This document shows, piece by piece, positions 34,613 to 43,838 of a DNA stretch of 64,000 nt. Source of the stretch: Collinsella ihumii (GTDB lineage: Bacteria > Actinomycetota > Coriobacteriia > Coriobacteriales > Coriobacteriaceae); NCBI RefSeq assembly GCF_900046475.1, contig NZ_FCOU01000002.1, positions 1 to 64,000 of the forward strand, written 5' to 3'. Below the pieces are notes generated by a model that saw nothing but the letters and a program-made list of their open reading frames with translations, made no database searches and was not told the origin of the DNA. The position numbers and the translations under genes are program-made. Each line of letters begins with the position of its first letter. The stretch's first letter is position 1.

Positions 34613-36573
34613 CGCTTGACCTCGCGCCGGGCGGCCAAGGTGGGGTTGACCGGGATCACGCCGCCGGCGACCACCTCGTCGAGGCCGCGGTCCGACAGCT
34701 CGCGCACCTCGGGAAGGCGCCCGACGATGTTTTGGTTCAGCCATGCCATGCGCGCGATCTGCATGCTCGAAAGGCGCCCCGCGCCGGACGGCTGCACGAG
34801 CCCCGTCTGGCTTTTGAGCTCCCCGGCGAACGGATGAGTCTGGCCGCTCAGCATACTCTGCTTGAAGATCTCAACCAGGCTGCGCTGGCGGGCGGGCACG
34901 CAATCGCAGATGTGCACGTCCATAACGCCGGACGACAGGCCCCACCAGTAGTTCAGCGCGCGGTCGTGCAGCTCGTCGCGCTCGCGCTGCCACGAGTCAT
35001 CGCGGATGGACTGGACGATGCGCTCGTAGTAGCGCCCCCACTCCCAGACCGGTTCGCCGAGGTGCACCTCGGTGCCGTCGTGCTCGACCAGATACAGACC
35101 CCACGACTCATCCGGGTTGCCCGGGTTGGGCACATCGCGCGCGCAGACGATGCGCACGTCGCTCTCGTGCAGCTCGCGGCGCCAATCGTAGTCTTTGGCC
35201 GAATACCACTTGAGATACACCGTCGCGTGCGGGTCGACCGTCTGCGCTCCGATGGCGAACGCGTTGATACCCGCCACCGTCCCGTACACGGGGGAATCCG
35301 CCACGTACCCCACGCGGTGGTTGTCCGACAGGCTTGCCGCGAGCGCGCCCAGTAGGAACTTGACCTCATAGGTCTTGGTGCTGAACGTGCGCACGGCACC
35401 ATACGACAGGCTGACCGAGCAGTTGAGCACCTTGAGCTGCGGATACCTGACCGCAGCGCGCAGGGCCTGCGTCGCCTGCGTGGGCACGTTGGTCACGATG
35501 AGGTTGTCTTGCTCCGCCACCGCCCGCTCCACCGCGCGATCGAACGCCTCGTCGGACGCGCAGTCGGTGAACACCGTGGTCTCCACCGTGCCGCCCGACG
35601 CGCGCTCGAGCTCGATACGGCCGCGGTCGTGCGCAGCCGCCCATCCGGATGTCTGCGGGCTGCGCTCGTAGATGAACGCGATCCGCAGCGGCTTGGGGAA
35701 GAGCCTGTTCTTGTAGAGCCCCTTCAAATCCGAGATGATGCCGCCCCGGGACGCAGGCTCCGTCGGCGTCTCGAGATAGGCGATGGCGTCCTGGTTGATC
35801 GTGACGCGCAGCTCGCCCCAGATGCGGCCGAGCCTATCGGCAATCTCGACCGGAGAGGCGCAGACCGCGAGCTCGAACCCGTAGAGCTTGAGGTAGATCA
35901 GGTACGCGTCGCCCGAGGTGATACCGAGCGACTCGCCGTGCCGCTTGGAGAACGCCTCTGCGAAGCTGCCGAAGGAGGCGCGCAGGTCGGCCACGCACTC
36001 ATCGGGCCACGGGTGGTCGAGATCCTGCCCGGCGAAGATCGCCAAGCGCTCGTAGGAGCCCTCCTCCGAGAAGGTGATGCCGTAGATGGGACACACGCGG
36101 TAGAAGCGCAGGAACTCCTGGTAGATGCGAGACTCTTTGGAGTCCGACGGCATGGGCAGCATGCGCGTGACGCTCGCCGTGATCGTCGGCATCTCGAGGT
36201 AGCGCATCACCGATACGCGCTTGTTGCCCTCCTGCACGTAGAACCGCTGCATGTACTCGTAGACGATGATGGGGTCGCGCAGGCCCTCCTCGCGCTGGGA
36301 GTCGATCAGCGCGCTCCACTTGGCGGCGAACTCCGAGGTCTCCTCGAGCAGGGGCATGAACCCGCGGGAAAACGAGTTCTGGCGGCCCTGGGTCCGCGTG
36401 CCCGCGATCAGCGCCATGTCGACCTCGACGACGCCGATGGGCACCTCGCCCTGATAGCCCCGGTCTTTGATGATTTCGCTCAGGGCGGGCGGGTACGGAT
36501 ACCTGCCTGCGGAGACATCTTGCTGGACCTGCCGTAGTCCCGCTTTTCGCGCCTTGCGGTAATCTTCGATCAT
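34609..36573 (-). CDS. ParB-like domain fused to BMP/PnrA-like ligand-binding domain
   Basis: The 654-residue protein starts MIEDYRKARKAGLRQVQQ at 36573 after GAGGGCGAGGG. Residues about 35-160 contain IGVVEVDMALIAGTRTQGRQ and YVQEGNKRVSVMRYLEMP, which look like a ParB/sulfiredoxin-type nuclease fold. From about residue 300 (PLRIAFIYERSPQTSGWAAA) it resembles BMP family periplasmic nucleoside-binding proteins (VGYVADSPVYGTVAGINAFA). No signal peptide is present, so this sensor is cytoplasmic. It is joined to the phosphoesterase gene by a 4-base overlap. Function unknown; nucleoside sensing is plausible. Confidence 0.7.
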   Translation of the reverse strand: MIEDYRKARKAGLRQVQQDVSAGRYPYPPALSEIIKDRGYQGEVPIGVVEVDMALIAGTRTQGRQNSFSRGFMPLLEETSEFAAKWSALIDSQREEGLRDPIIVYEYMQRFYVQEGNKRVSVMRYLEMPTITASVTRMLPMPSDSKESRIYQEFLRFYRVCPIYGITFSEEGSYERLAIFAGQDLDHPWPDECVADLRASFGSFAEAFSKRHGESLGITSGDAYLIYLKLYGFELAVCASPVEIADRLGRIWGELRVTINQDAIAYLETPTEPASRGGIISDLKGLYKNRLFPKPLRIAFIYERSPQTSGWAAAHDRGRIELERASGGTVETTVFTDCASDEAFDRAVERAVAEQDNLIVTNVPTQATQALRAAVRYPQLKVLNCSVSLSYGAVRTFSTKTYEVKFLLGALAASLSDNHRVGYVADSPVYGTVAGINAFAIGAQTVDPHATVYLKWYSAKDYDWRRELHESDVRIVCARDVPNPGNPDESWGLYLVEHDGTEVHLGEPVWEWGRYYERIVQSIRDDSWQRERDELHDRALNYWWGLSSGVMDVHICDCVPARQRSLVEIFKQSMLSGQTHPFAGELKSQTGLVQPSGAGRLSSMQIARMAWLNQNIVGRLPEVRELSDRGLDEVVAGGVIPVNPTLAARREVKR

Positions 36574-36887
36574 GAAGCCCTCGCCCTCTCGCCCGTCGTA
36601 GCCCATGTTTCACATCCATTATCCAACGTCAGGCGCTGTCCTGCGGCTAGCTGAGAGAATCGGTCGAACCCTGTATGCATGACATGGCAAAATGGGTCTC
36701 TTCCGAGCCGCCGGGGCGTTTATTCATGAACGTAGAAGGGTCGATCCGGCGTTTCCCCAGGATTGGAAAGAATGACCCCCGTACTTATTCATGAATGAAC
36801 GCTCCCCTCTGCGCTGGCCGGCGCAGAGGGGAGCGGCCTCAGGAGTTGATTGGGGACGGGTTCGTTCCGACCCGTCTCTTGGCGTCG
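36574..36887. repeat. Intergenic region with TTCATGAA and GGGGACGGG repeats
   Basis: No gene is supported. A 75-bp element at 36722-36797 is bounded by TTCATGAA and holds TTTCCCCAGGATT. A hairpin CTCCCCTCTGCGC/GCGCAGAGGGGAG lies at about 36803-36834. GGGGACGGGTTCGTTC follows at 36850-36865. The brnQ terminator function, read on the minus strand, likely falls in this hairpin. Confidence 0.8.
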
Positions 36888-38189
36888 TCAGCGCCGAGAC
36901 AACTTTGAGCACAGGACCCCGATCAGCGCTGCCGCAAGCGCCGGCGCAATCCAGCCGAGCCCCATGCCGGCAAAGGGCAGCAGGTCGATCGGAAGCCATG
37001 TGCCGGCAGCAAAGGCATCGCGCAGCGCGCCCGTCACGCTCACGACCGCGGTCACGCCCACCACCCACGGCCACACCAGCGGCACGCGGTCGCACAGCGT
37101 GTGCAGCATGCCCATGGCGACCAGTACGATGGCGATGGGATACAGAGCGCCAAGAAGCGGCACCGAGAACGCAAGGATGGCATCGAGGCCGAAGTTCGAC
37201 ACGATGCACGAGAACGCGGCGAATACGAGCGCGCAGACGCGGTACGAGACCCGCGGCAGCTCCTCGGAGAAATACGTGCCGCAGCAGCTGATAAGACCGA
37301 TGCAGACGTTCAGGCACGCAAGCAGGAAGATGGCGGCGACCACCACCGTCCCCACGACACCGAAATGCAGCGTCGCCGAGGCGGTGAGCACCGCGGCACC
37401 GTTGGTGGCGTCGGGGAGCTGCTGCGCCATACCGGCGCCCACATAGGCGAGCCCGCAGTAGATGAGCGCCATGAGCGTGCCCGCGAACACGCCAGCACGG
37501 GAGATGGCGCCCATGAGCGAGCGGGGCTCGGTCACCCCCATCTCGCGGATGTTCGTGGCGATCACGATGCCGAACGTCAGCGACGCGAGCAGGTCCATGG
37601 TCTGGTACCCCACCAGAAAGCCCTGCACGGGAGCGCCGGCGTCATACGGGGCGACCGGAGCCGGAGCCTGGGGCATCGGCGACACCAGCGCAGCGGCCGT
37701 CACCGCCACGATCAGCAGGATGAGCGCGGGCCCGGTCACGCGGCCGAGCAGACGGGTCAGGCGCCCGGGATGCATGGCGAGCAGATAGGCTGCCACGAAG
37801 AACAGCACCGAGAAGGCGAGCTGGGCGGCCTCGACGGGCACCTCTGCGGGCAGCAGGGGGCTCAGCATCTCGAACGCCGTCGAGGACGTGCGCGGGATGG
37901 CGAGGCACGGCCCGATCGCCAGATACACCGCCGCCACGAAGATGCGGGCGAAGATCGGATGGACGCGCCCGGCGAGCTCGCGCGCGGTGCCGGCCAGCGC
38001 CACCGCGACGATGCCCAGCACCGGCAGGCCGATCGCGGCGACAAGGAATCCGATCATGGCGGGAACGGCCTCGGCACCCGCCTGCAGGGCAAGCAGGGGC
38101 GGCAGGATAAGGTTTCCCGCCCCGAAGAACATTGAAAACAGCGTCACGCCGACCAGCACCGACTGACGCATCGACAGGTTTTGGTTCAC
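36888..38189 (-). CDS. brnQ: Branched-chain amino acid transporter BrnQ (LIVCS family)
   Basis: The 433-residue membrane protein symports leucine, isoleucine and valine with a cation. About twelve hydrophobic segments are visible, and the N-terminal LFSMFFGAGNLILPPLLALQAG is the family hallmark. The C-terminal ILCSKLSRR-like end follows LGWIAPALAAALIGV. The start chosen is the GTG at 38189, preceded by GGGGGAG; the internal ATG (MRQSVLVG) is also possible. It appears monocistronic. Confidence 0.9.
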   Translation of the reverse strand: MNQNLSMRQSVLVGVTLFSMFFGAGNLILPPLLALQAGAEAVPAMIGFLVAAIGLPVLGIVAVALAGTARELAGRVHPIFARIFVAAVYLAIGPCLAIPRTSSTAFEMLSPLLPAEVPVEAAQLAFSVLFFVAAYLLAMHPGRLTRLLGRVTGPALILLIVAVTAAALVSPMPQAPAPVAPYDAGAPVQGFLVGYQTMDLLASLTFGIVIATNIREMGVTEPRSLMGAISRAGVFAGTLMALIYCGLAYVGAGMAQQLPDATNGAAVLTASATLHFGVVGTVVVAAIFLLACLNVCIGLISCCGTYFSEELPRVSYRVCALVFAAFSCIVSNFGLDAILAFSVPLLGALYPIAIVLVAMGMLHTLCDRVPLVWPWVVGVTAVVSVTGALRDAFAAGTWLPIDLLPFAGMGLGWIAPALAAALIGVLCSKLSRR

Positions 38190-38580
38190 GATTGTTTCTC
38201 CCCCATAGCCGCAGGCATTGTCTTGCGTGCAGTCTATGGTAGCGCGAGCAGAGAGCCGCGCCCCGGGACACGAGAGTAAAACGCCATCGCACAAGGTTTC
38301 CATCGGCACGAGTCCCGGGGCCGCCTCGATACCAGTGTGAAGGCTTTTTCGTCCGCGTTGTTGCGCAACATGGCGTTTTTCGCACAATCTGGAACCGGTG
38401 CGAGTATTTCAAGGGGGCATGACGCAGATGCGGGCACCCCGCACGGAGCGGATCGATCGTCGGCTCCCCTGGAAAACCCGACCCTCCACCCGCTGCTACC
38501 AGTCCGTTTCCGCATTTGCCGCGCTCTGTGCATTCGTGCTATGTTGACTGTATTTCGTTCGAATTCGAGGAGGTCAGGAC
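38190..38580. promoter_or_regulatory. Upstream region of the FHA gene with TGTTGCGCAACA palindrome
   Basis: No gene is supported. TGTTGCGCAACA, a perfect 12-bp palindrome, is at 38359-38370 and recurs before the kinase gene at 39559-39570. A candidate promoter TTGCCG-18-TATGTT lies at about 38517-38546. GAGGAGGT before 38581 is the ribosome site. Confidence 0.6.
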
Positions 38581-39540
38581 ATGGCGACAGACACTCCAAG
38601 CTCAGTCATGTACACCGACCTGCGCCAATTCGGTGGCATCGCGCACCGCGACACCGCGACCGTCCTGTTCGACGGGTCGGTCTCCATCGGCGGAAAAACC
38701 CTTTCGGCACGCATCGACGACCGCACGTTCCTGTCGCGCGAGATCGTCCACGCCGAGCCCGGTTCCCTGCATCCCGAGCTCTTTTCCGACTTTCCCGTCG
38801 CCGCCAAGAAGATCACCTCGCGCCTGATCGCGGCGCGCGGCGGAGGGCAGGCGGGCTGCTCCGAGGTCATCGCCCACTACCGCGGCGCCGCCGCGACCTG
38901 CATGTGCGACGCGCTGACCTCCAACGACATCGATGCCATCCCGTACGGCAACGTCGTGCGCAAGATCATGTCCCTTCATCTTGAGCTCGAAAGCGACCGC
39001 GCCCTGCTGCTCGTCATGCTCTTCGTCATCGTCGGGTGCCTGGCGGACCCGCGCGCGGCAATCGACGCCATCGACGCCTTCGCGGCAAGCGAGCTTGCCA
39101 CCTCGCTCGACACCCTGGTCGGGGACGAGGCCCCGCGACCGCAGGCCGCCTCGGCCGCCCATGAGACGCGCCTGGGCCTGGTCCGCCTGGTCAACGGCGC
39201 CTTTCGTCCGCCCATCCACGAGCTGTCGTGCGACCCGGCGGGCACCATCATCGGTTGCCTGCCCAACGGGCCGCACTCCATCGCCGACGTCGACGCCGAC
39301 GTCTCGCGGCAGCACGTGCGCATCTGGCGCGAAGACGGCCGCTGGCTCGTCGCCGACCTGAACTCGACCAACGGCACCCGCGTGATCTCCGGTGCCGACA
39401 AGTCCGTGCACATCATCGCCGACGCCCAGGCCGAATCGCGCGAGCCCTTCGCAAGCGAGCCGTTCGAGCTGCGCAACAGCGACATCCTCTGCCTGGGCTC
39501 AACCACGCGCTTCCTGGTCATGAAGCTCAGCGTCGGCTGA
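38581..39540 (+). CDS. FHA-domain protein
   Basis: The 319-residue protein has a C-terminal forkhead-associated domain, about residues 210-300: GTIIGCLPNGPHSIADVDADVSRQHVRIW and ADLNSTNGTRV. FHA domains bind phosphothreonine. The first 200 residues are unrecognised and contain a short hydrophobic run (LLLVMLFVIVGCLA) near residue 140. The neighbouring Ser/Thr kinase is the natural partner. The ATG at 38581 follows GAGGAGGTC. Confidence 0.82.
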   Translation: MATDTPSSVMYTDLRQFGGIAHRDTATVLFDGSVSIGGKTLSARIDDRTFLSREIVHAEPGSLHPELFSDFPVAAKKITSRLIAARGGGQAGCSEVIAHYRGAAATCMCDALTSNDIDAIPYGNVVRKIMSLHLELESDRALLLVMLFVIVGCLADPRAAIDAIDAFAASELATSLDTLVGDEAPRPQAASAAHETRLGLVRLVNGAFRPPIHELSCDPAGTIIGCLPNGPHSIADVDADVSRQHVRIWREDGRWLVADLNSTNGTRVISGADKSVHIIADAQAESREPFASEPFELRNSDILCLGSTTRFLVMKLSVG

Positions 39541-39558
39541 TCTTAACGGACCCCCTGT

Positions 39559-39570
39559 TGTTGCGCAACA
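39559..39570. promoter_or_regulatory. TGTTGCGCAACA palindrome before the kinase gene
   Basis: The same 12-bp palindrome, preceded by TTG in both cases, stands about 220 bp before the FHA start and about 80 bp before the kinase start. A TACAAT -10-like box follows at about 39590. One DNA-binding protein may control both genes. Confidence 0.6.
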
Positions 39571-39641
39571 GGAGCACGGTCGCATCGCCGTACAATCGAT
39601 GCGAGACCCCGCACGTCATCTTCTCGGTTAGGCAGCACATC

Positions 39642-41753
39642 ATGGCACCTCATCCCCTACAGCCCCATCAGCTCATCGAGTTCTCCTCGTTCGACACCGC
39701 GTTCGCCGTGGCACCTGACGAGGAGGAGGCTACGCGCAGGCGCTATATGACGCTGCTTGTCGACAGCCAGTATGCGCCTCGCAAGGGCGCGTCGAGCACC
39801 GTGTACCGCGTGAGCAACACCGAGTGCTCCCCGTTCGCCCTCAAGGTGCTCAAAGCCGACGATCTCGAAGGCGAGGAGCGCGAGCGCCTGCTGCCGGTCC
39901 GCGTCCGCAAGTTCGCCGAGGAGTACCGCGCGCAGACCGTCGTGTCGCATCTCAGCGGGTTTCCCAAGCTGTACGGCTACGGCGTCATCGAGGACGTGCC
40001 CGCGATCTTGATGGAGTGGGTCGAGGGCTTCACGCTGAACGAGGCCACGCCGCAGTTCCCCGCCGACATCTACGGGCGCATCAAGGGCCGCACGGTCGCC
40101 GGGATCGGCATGTCCGTCCTGAACGTGCTCATCTCCGCCAAGGCGCTCGACGAGCGCTTTGTCCATCGCGACCTGTCCCCGCGCAACATCATGCTGCGCA
40201 CGAGCCAGGTGCCCCTGGAGGAGCAGACCGCGAGCAACGCCTTCGATATCTGTCTGGTCGACCTGGGCAGCGCCACCATCGTCACCGGCGACACCTCGCT
40301 CACCTTGGTCGAGAACATCTGGCGCAACGGCACGCCCGACTACGCTCCGCCCGAGATGCTGGCGCGCGACGTGCCGGCGCTCGCCGCGCTACGCTCGTCG
40401 GCCTCCATCGACACGTACGCCCTCTGCAGCATCCTGTACGAACTCTACGCGCAGACCACCCCGTACGGCCGCGGCATGCTGCTCGCCGCCTCCCCCTATC
40501 GCGTCAAGGTCGACAACGATCCCATGCCGCTCGTGCCGCGCAGCCCCCGCGACGAGGAGCTGTGCGCGGCCATCATGGCGGGCCTCGCGCGCGAGCAGGA
40601 CCAGCGCATCTCCGCCGAAGACCTTCTGTCCCGGCTGAGCGCGTGGGCGGGTGCCCCGGCCTCAGAGGACTCCGAGCACCACGCGCCCGCTGCGAACGCG
40701 CCCGCCGCATCGGGCAACCCTCTCGAAGCGGGCTCCCACCTCACCATGAACGGCGCGGGTATCGAGGCCTCGCTCGGCCAGCAGGACACGGCACCCGTCG
40801 ACGATCGGCTCGCCTCAGACGGCGCCGGCACGACGGATGCGCCCGCAGCGAGCACGCGCGGCATCTCCCGCCGCAGTTTCGTGATCGGCGCGCTCAGCGG
40901 CATCGGCATCACCGCGCTCTCGGGCGCCGCCGTCATCACGCGCGGGTTCGGCCTCCTTAAGCCCAAATCGCTCGACACCTATACCTGGGCCGAGCTGTCC
41001 GACATCTCGAAGCAGATCGCCCAGGCAGAAACGCCCTCCGACGCCATCGAGGTTGCACGAAGCTATGGACTGGTCGACCAGGACGGCAGGCTCATCTCCA
41101 CGCAGCGCAAATCGGTCGAATACGACGGCATGCCCCATGAGGTGCAGATCGTGGGCATCAACCACGATGAGCTTGCCGACAGCTCGGGTTACGCGGGCCT
41201 CACGTTCATGTTCAGCGAGATCTTGAGCACGAGGCCCATGAACGACGCCGCATACGACGATGGGGGCTGGGAGGCCTCCGATATGCGCGCATACCTCAAC
41301 ACGAGCGTCATGGACAAGCTTCCCGCCGAGCTGCGCGAGCGCATCGTCCCGGTTCGCAAGTACACCAACAACGTCGGCGGCACCGAGGACCCCTCCTGCG
41401 TGACGGCAACCGAGGAGTCCCTGTGGCTGTTCAGCTACTGTGAGCTCGCCGGCGAGCGGGCCCGCCTCTCCTTCAACGAAGGCTATCGCTTCCTCGCCGA
41501 CATCCTGAACTCCGAGGGCTCGCAGTACGATTACTTCGAGCAGCAAAACGTCATGCCGCAGTCCAATGCGGACTGCCTGGTTCGCCAGCTCGAAGACGAG
41601 GCGGACTACTGGTGGCTACGCAGCGCGAGCCCGGACGTGTCGCTCGCCGACGGTATCGTGACCTTCAACCGCGTGGGCCCGAACGGAGATCCGTTCCATT
41701 TCGCCGCCGCCTGCACCGACACCGCGGGCATCCTGCCGGGCTTCTGCATCTAG
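39642..41753 (+). CDS. Membrane Ser/Thr protein kinase with C-terminal DUF6273-like domain
   Basis: The 703-residue protein begins with a kinase domain (about residues 35-335): SSTVYRVSN, FALKVLK with the ATP lysine, HRDLSPRNIM near 174 as catalytic loop, VDLGSA near 205 replacing DFG, and GTPDYAPPEML. A Ser/Ala/Pro-rich linker follows, then SRRSFVIGALSGIGITALSG near 409, a single membrane helix with a leading Arg pair. The outer 270 residues end in WWLRSASPDVSL, typical of DUF6273-like domains. DLG instead of DFG is unusual but keeps the Mg-binding Asp. Likely a surface sensor kinase acting with the FHA protein. Confidence 0.85.
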   Translation: MAPHPLQPHQLIEFSSFDTAFAVAPDEEEATRRRYMTLLVDSQYAPRKGASSTVYRVSNTECSPFALKVLKADDLEGEERERLLPVRVRKFAEEYRAQTVVSHLSGFPKLYGYGVIEDVPAILMEWVEGFTLNEATPQFPADIYGRIKGRTVAGIGMSVLNVLISAKALDERFVHRDLSPRNIMLRTSQVPLEEQTASNAFDICLVDLGSATIVTGDTSLTLVENIWRNGTPDYAPPEMLARDVPALAALRSSASIDTYALCSILYELYAQTTPYGRGMLLAASPYRVKVDNDPMPLVPRSPRDEELCAAIMAGLAREQDQRISAEDLLSRLSAWAGAPASEDSEHHAPAANAPAASGNPLEAGSHLTMNGAGIEASLGQQDTAPVDDRLASDGAGTTDAPAASTRGISRRSFVIGALSGIGITALSGAAVITRGFGLLKPKSLDTYTWAELSDISKQIAQAETPSDAIEVARSYGLVDQDGRLISTQRKSVEYDGMPHEVQIVGINHDELADSSGYAGLTFMFSEILSTRPMNDAAYDDGGWEASDMRAYLNTSVMDKLPAELRERIVPVRKYTNNVGGTEDPSCVTATEESLWLFSYCELAGERARLSFNEGYRFLADILNSEGSQYDYFEQQNVMPQSNADCLVRQLEDEADYWWLRSASPDVSLADGIVTFNRVGPNGDPFHFAAACTDTAGILPGFCI

Positions 41754-41760
41754 CGCGCCG

Positions 41761-41836
41761 ATGGGTCGTTTGGGGACGGGTTCGTTCCAACCCATCGGCA
41801 CGCACAAAAAAGCGCCCGCCGTATTCGGCGGGCGCC
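41761..41836 (-). terminator. GGGGACGGG repeat and terminator of the opp operon
   Basis: ATGGGT...GGGGACGGGTTCGTTCC...ACCCAT at 41761-41796 is a REP-like inverted repeat. Then 41805-41836, read on the minus strand, gives GGCGCCCGCCG-AATA-CGGCGGGCGC followed by six T, the terminator after oppF. Confidence 0.9.
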
Positions 41837-41846
41837 TTGGTCCGAT

Positions 41847-42833
41847 TTACAGCTCGCGGCCCGGATAGTGGCAGTTCACGAAGTGACCCGGTTTGACCTC
41901 GATGGTCGGCGGGACCTCCGCGGAGCACTTCTCCGTCGCATGTGGGCAGCGCGTGTGGAACGGGCAGCCGCTCGGGATGTTGGTGGGGCTCGGCAGGTCG
42001 CCCTCGATCAGCACATGCTTCTTCTCGATCGTGGGGTCGGGAATAGGCACGGCCGACAACAGAGCCTGCGTATAGGGGTGCTGCGGGTTGCTGTAGAGCT
42101 CCTCGTTGGGCGCAACCTCCATCATGGTGCCCAGATACATGACGCCGATGCGATCGGAGATCATCTCGACGACGGCGAGGTCATGGGAGATGAACAGGTA
42201 GGTCAGGTTGTACTGCTCCTGCACGTCGCGCAGCAGGTTCAAAACCTGTGCCTGAATGGACACGTCGAGGGCGGAAACCGGCTCGTCGGCCATGATGAGC
42301 TTGGGGTTGACCGACAGGGCGCGGGCGATGCCGATGCGCTGGCGCTGGCCGCCGGAGAACTCGTGCGGATAGCGCTCGCCGTGCGTGGGCGGCAGGCCGA
42401 CGACCTCGAGCAGCTCGTGGACGCGCTTCAGGCGCTCGCCGGGGCTCATCTTGGTGTGCACGAGCAGCGGCTCGGCGATGATGTCCTGAACCCTCATGCG
42501 CGGGTTCAGCGAGCCATACGGGTCCTGGAACACCATCTGCATCTTGGAGCGCAGCGGACGCATCTCCTTGGCAGAGATCTTCGCGATGTCCTGACCGTCG
42601 AAGATGATCTCGCCGGAGTCGGGGGTAATCAGGCGGTTGATGAGGCGGCTCGTGGTGGACTTGCCGCAGCCGGACTCGCCGACCAGCGAGAACGTCTCGC
42701 CCGGCATGATGTCAAAGCTGACGTTGTTGACCGCGTGGACCCACTTGTTCGCTTTGCCGAAGAAGTTCTTGCCCACGGGGAAGCGCTTGCTCAGGTTCTT
42801 GACCGACAGCAAGGGTTCGGTTGCTTGTGCCAT
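41847..42833 (-). CDS. oppF: Oligopeptide ABC transporter ATP-binding protein OppF
   Basis: The 328-residue ATPase has Walker [10 protein letters not shown] near residue 55, [15 protein letters not shown] near 170 and [15 protein letters not shown] near 193. The C-terminal peptide-transporter motif includes [11 protein letters not shown] with cysteines of the iron-sulfur-like oligo_HPY region. It powers peptide uptake together with OppD and is last in oppABCDF. Confidence 0.93.
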   Translation of the reverse strand: MAQATEPLLSVKNLSKRFPVGKNFFGKANKWVHAVNNVSFDIMPGETFSLVGESGCGKSTTSRLINRLITPDSGEIIFDGQDIAKISAKEMRPLRSKMQMVFQDPYGSLNPRMRVQDIIAEPLLVHTKMSPGERLKRVHELLEVVGLPPTHGERYPHEFSGGQRQRIGIARALSVNPKLIMADEPVSALDVSIQAQVLNLLRDVQEQYNLTYLFISHDLAVVEMISDRIGVMYLGTMMEVAPNEELYSNPQHPYTQALLSAVPIPDPTIEKKHVLIEGDLPSPTNIPSGCPFHTRCPHATEKCSAEVPPTIEVKPGHFVNCHYPGREL

Positions 42834-42836
42834 CGC

Positions 42837-43826
42837 TTACGCCTCCTTTCGTGCATTGGTGTGGAACGGGCAAGCTGCGTAGTGGTTCTCAGCGACCTTG
42901 ACGAGCTTGGGCAGCGCCTCGGAGCACGAAGCCTGCGCGTACTTGCAGCGCGGGGCAAAGCGGCAGCCCGAGGGCATGGCGGCCAGATCGGGCACGGAGC
43001 CGGGAATGGACGGCAGACGGTGCACACGGCGGCCGAGCTTGGGCACGGACTCGATAAGGCCCTGCGTGTAGGGATGCTGCGGGTTGGAGAACAGCTCCTT
43101 GACCGGGGCCTCCTCCACGATGTTGCCGGCGTACATGACAATGACGCGGCTGCAGGTCTCGGCGACGACACCCAGGTCATGGGTGATCATCAGGATACCC
43201 GTGTTGCGCTTGTTGCGGATGTCCTCCATGAGCGCCAAGATCTGCGCCTGAATGGTCACGTCGAGAGCGGTGGTGGGCTCGTCGGCGATGAGCAGCTTGG
43301 GCTCGCAGGACATAGCCATAGCGATCATGACGCGCTGGCACATGCCGCCCGACAGCTCGTGCGGATAGTTGCGCAGCGTCATCTCGGGCTCGGGAATACC
43401 CACGAGCTTTAGCGCGGAAACGCAGCGCTTATGCAACTCGTCTTTGGAAAGCTCCTTGTTGTGCAGGGAGATCGCCTCGATGAGCTGGTTCTCGATGCGC
43501 ATGATGGGGTCGAGCGCGCTCATGGGCTCCTGGAAGATCATCGAGATCTCGTTGCCGCGGATGCTCTGCATCTCGGCCTCGGAAAGCTCGAGGATGTGCT
43601 TGCCGCCGAAGACGATGTCACCGGAGATACGCGTCGACAGCTTGTTGTGCAGACGCATGACCGACATCGAGGTGACGGACTTGCCGCAGCCCGACTCGCC
43701 TACCAGACCGACGATCTCGCCGGCGTTGACCGAAAACGACACGCCGTTGACGGCGGTAATCCAGTCTTTCTTGCCGCGCTTGAATTCTGTTCTGAGGTCC
43801 TTGACCTCAAGCAAGGGTTCAGCCAT
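42837..43826 (-). CDS. oppD: Oligopeptide ABC transporter ATP-binding protein OppD
   Basis: The 329-residue ATPase shows [15 protein letters not shown] near residue 37, [16 protein letters not shown] near 158 and [15 protein letters not shown] near 183. The oligo_HPY C-terminus is present ([14 protein letters not shown]). It pairs with OppF across a three-base gap. Confidence 0.93.
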   Translation of the reverse strand: MAEPLLEVKDLRTEFKRGKKDWITAVNGVSFSVNAGEIVGLVGESGCGKSVTSMSVMRLHNKLSTRISGDIVFGGKHILELSEAEMQSIRGNEISMIFQEPMSALDPIMRIENQLIEAISLHNKELSKDELHKRCVSALKLVGIPEPEMTLRNYPHELSGGMCQRVMIAMAMSCEPKLLIADEPTTALDVTIQAQILALMEDIRNKRNTGILMITHDLGVVAETCSRVIVMYAGNIVEEAPVKELFSNPQHPYTQGLIESVPKLGRRVHRLPSIPGSVPDLAAMPSGCRFAPRCKYAQASCSEALPKLVKVAENHYAACPFHTNARKEA

Positions 43827-43838
43827 GAGGACCTCCGA

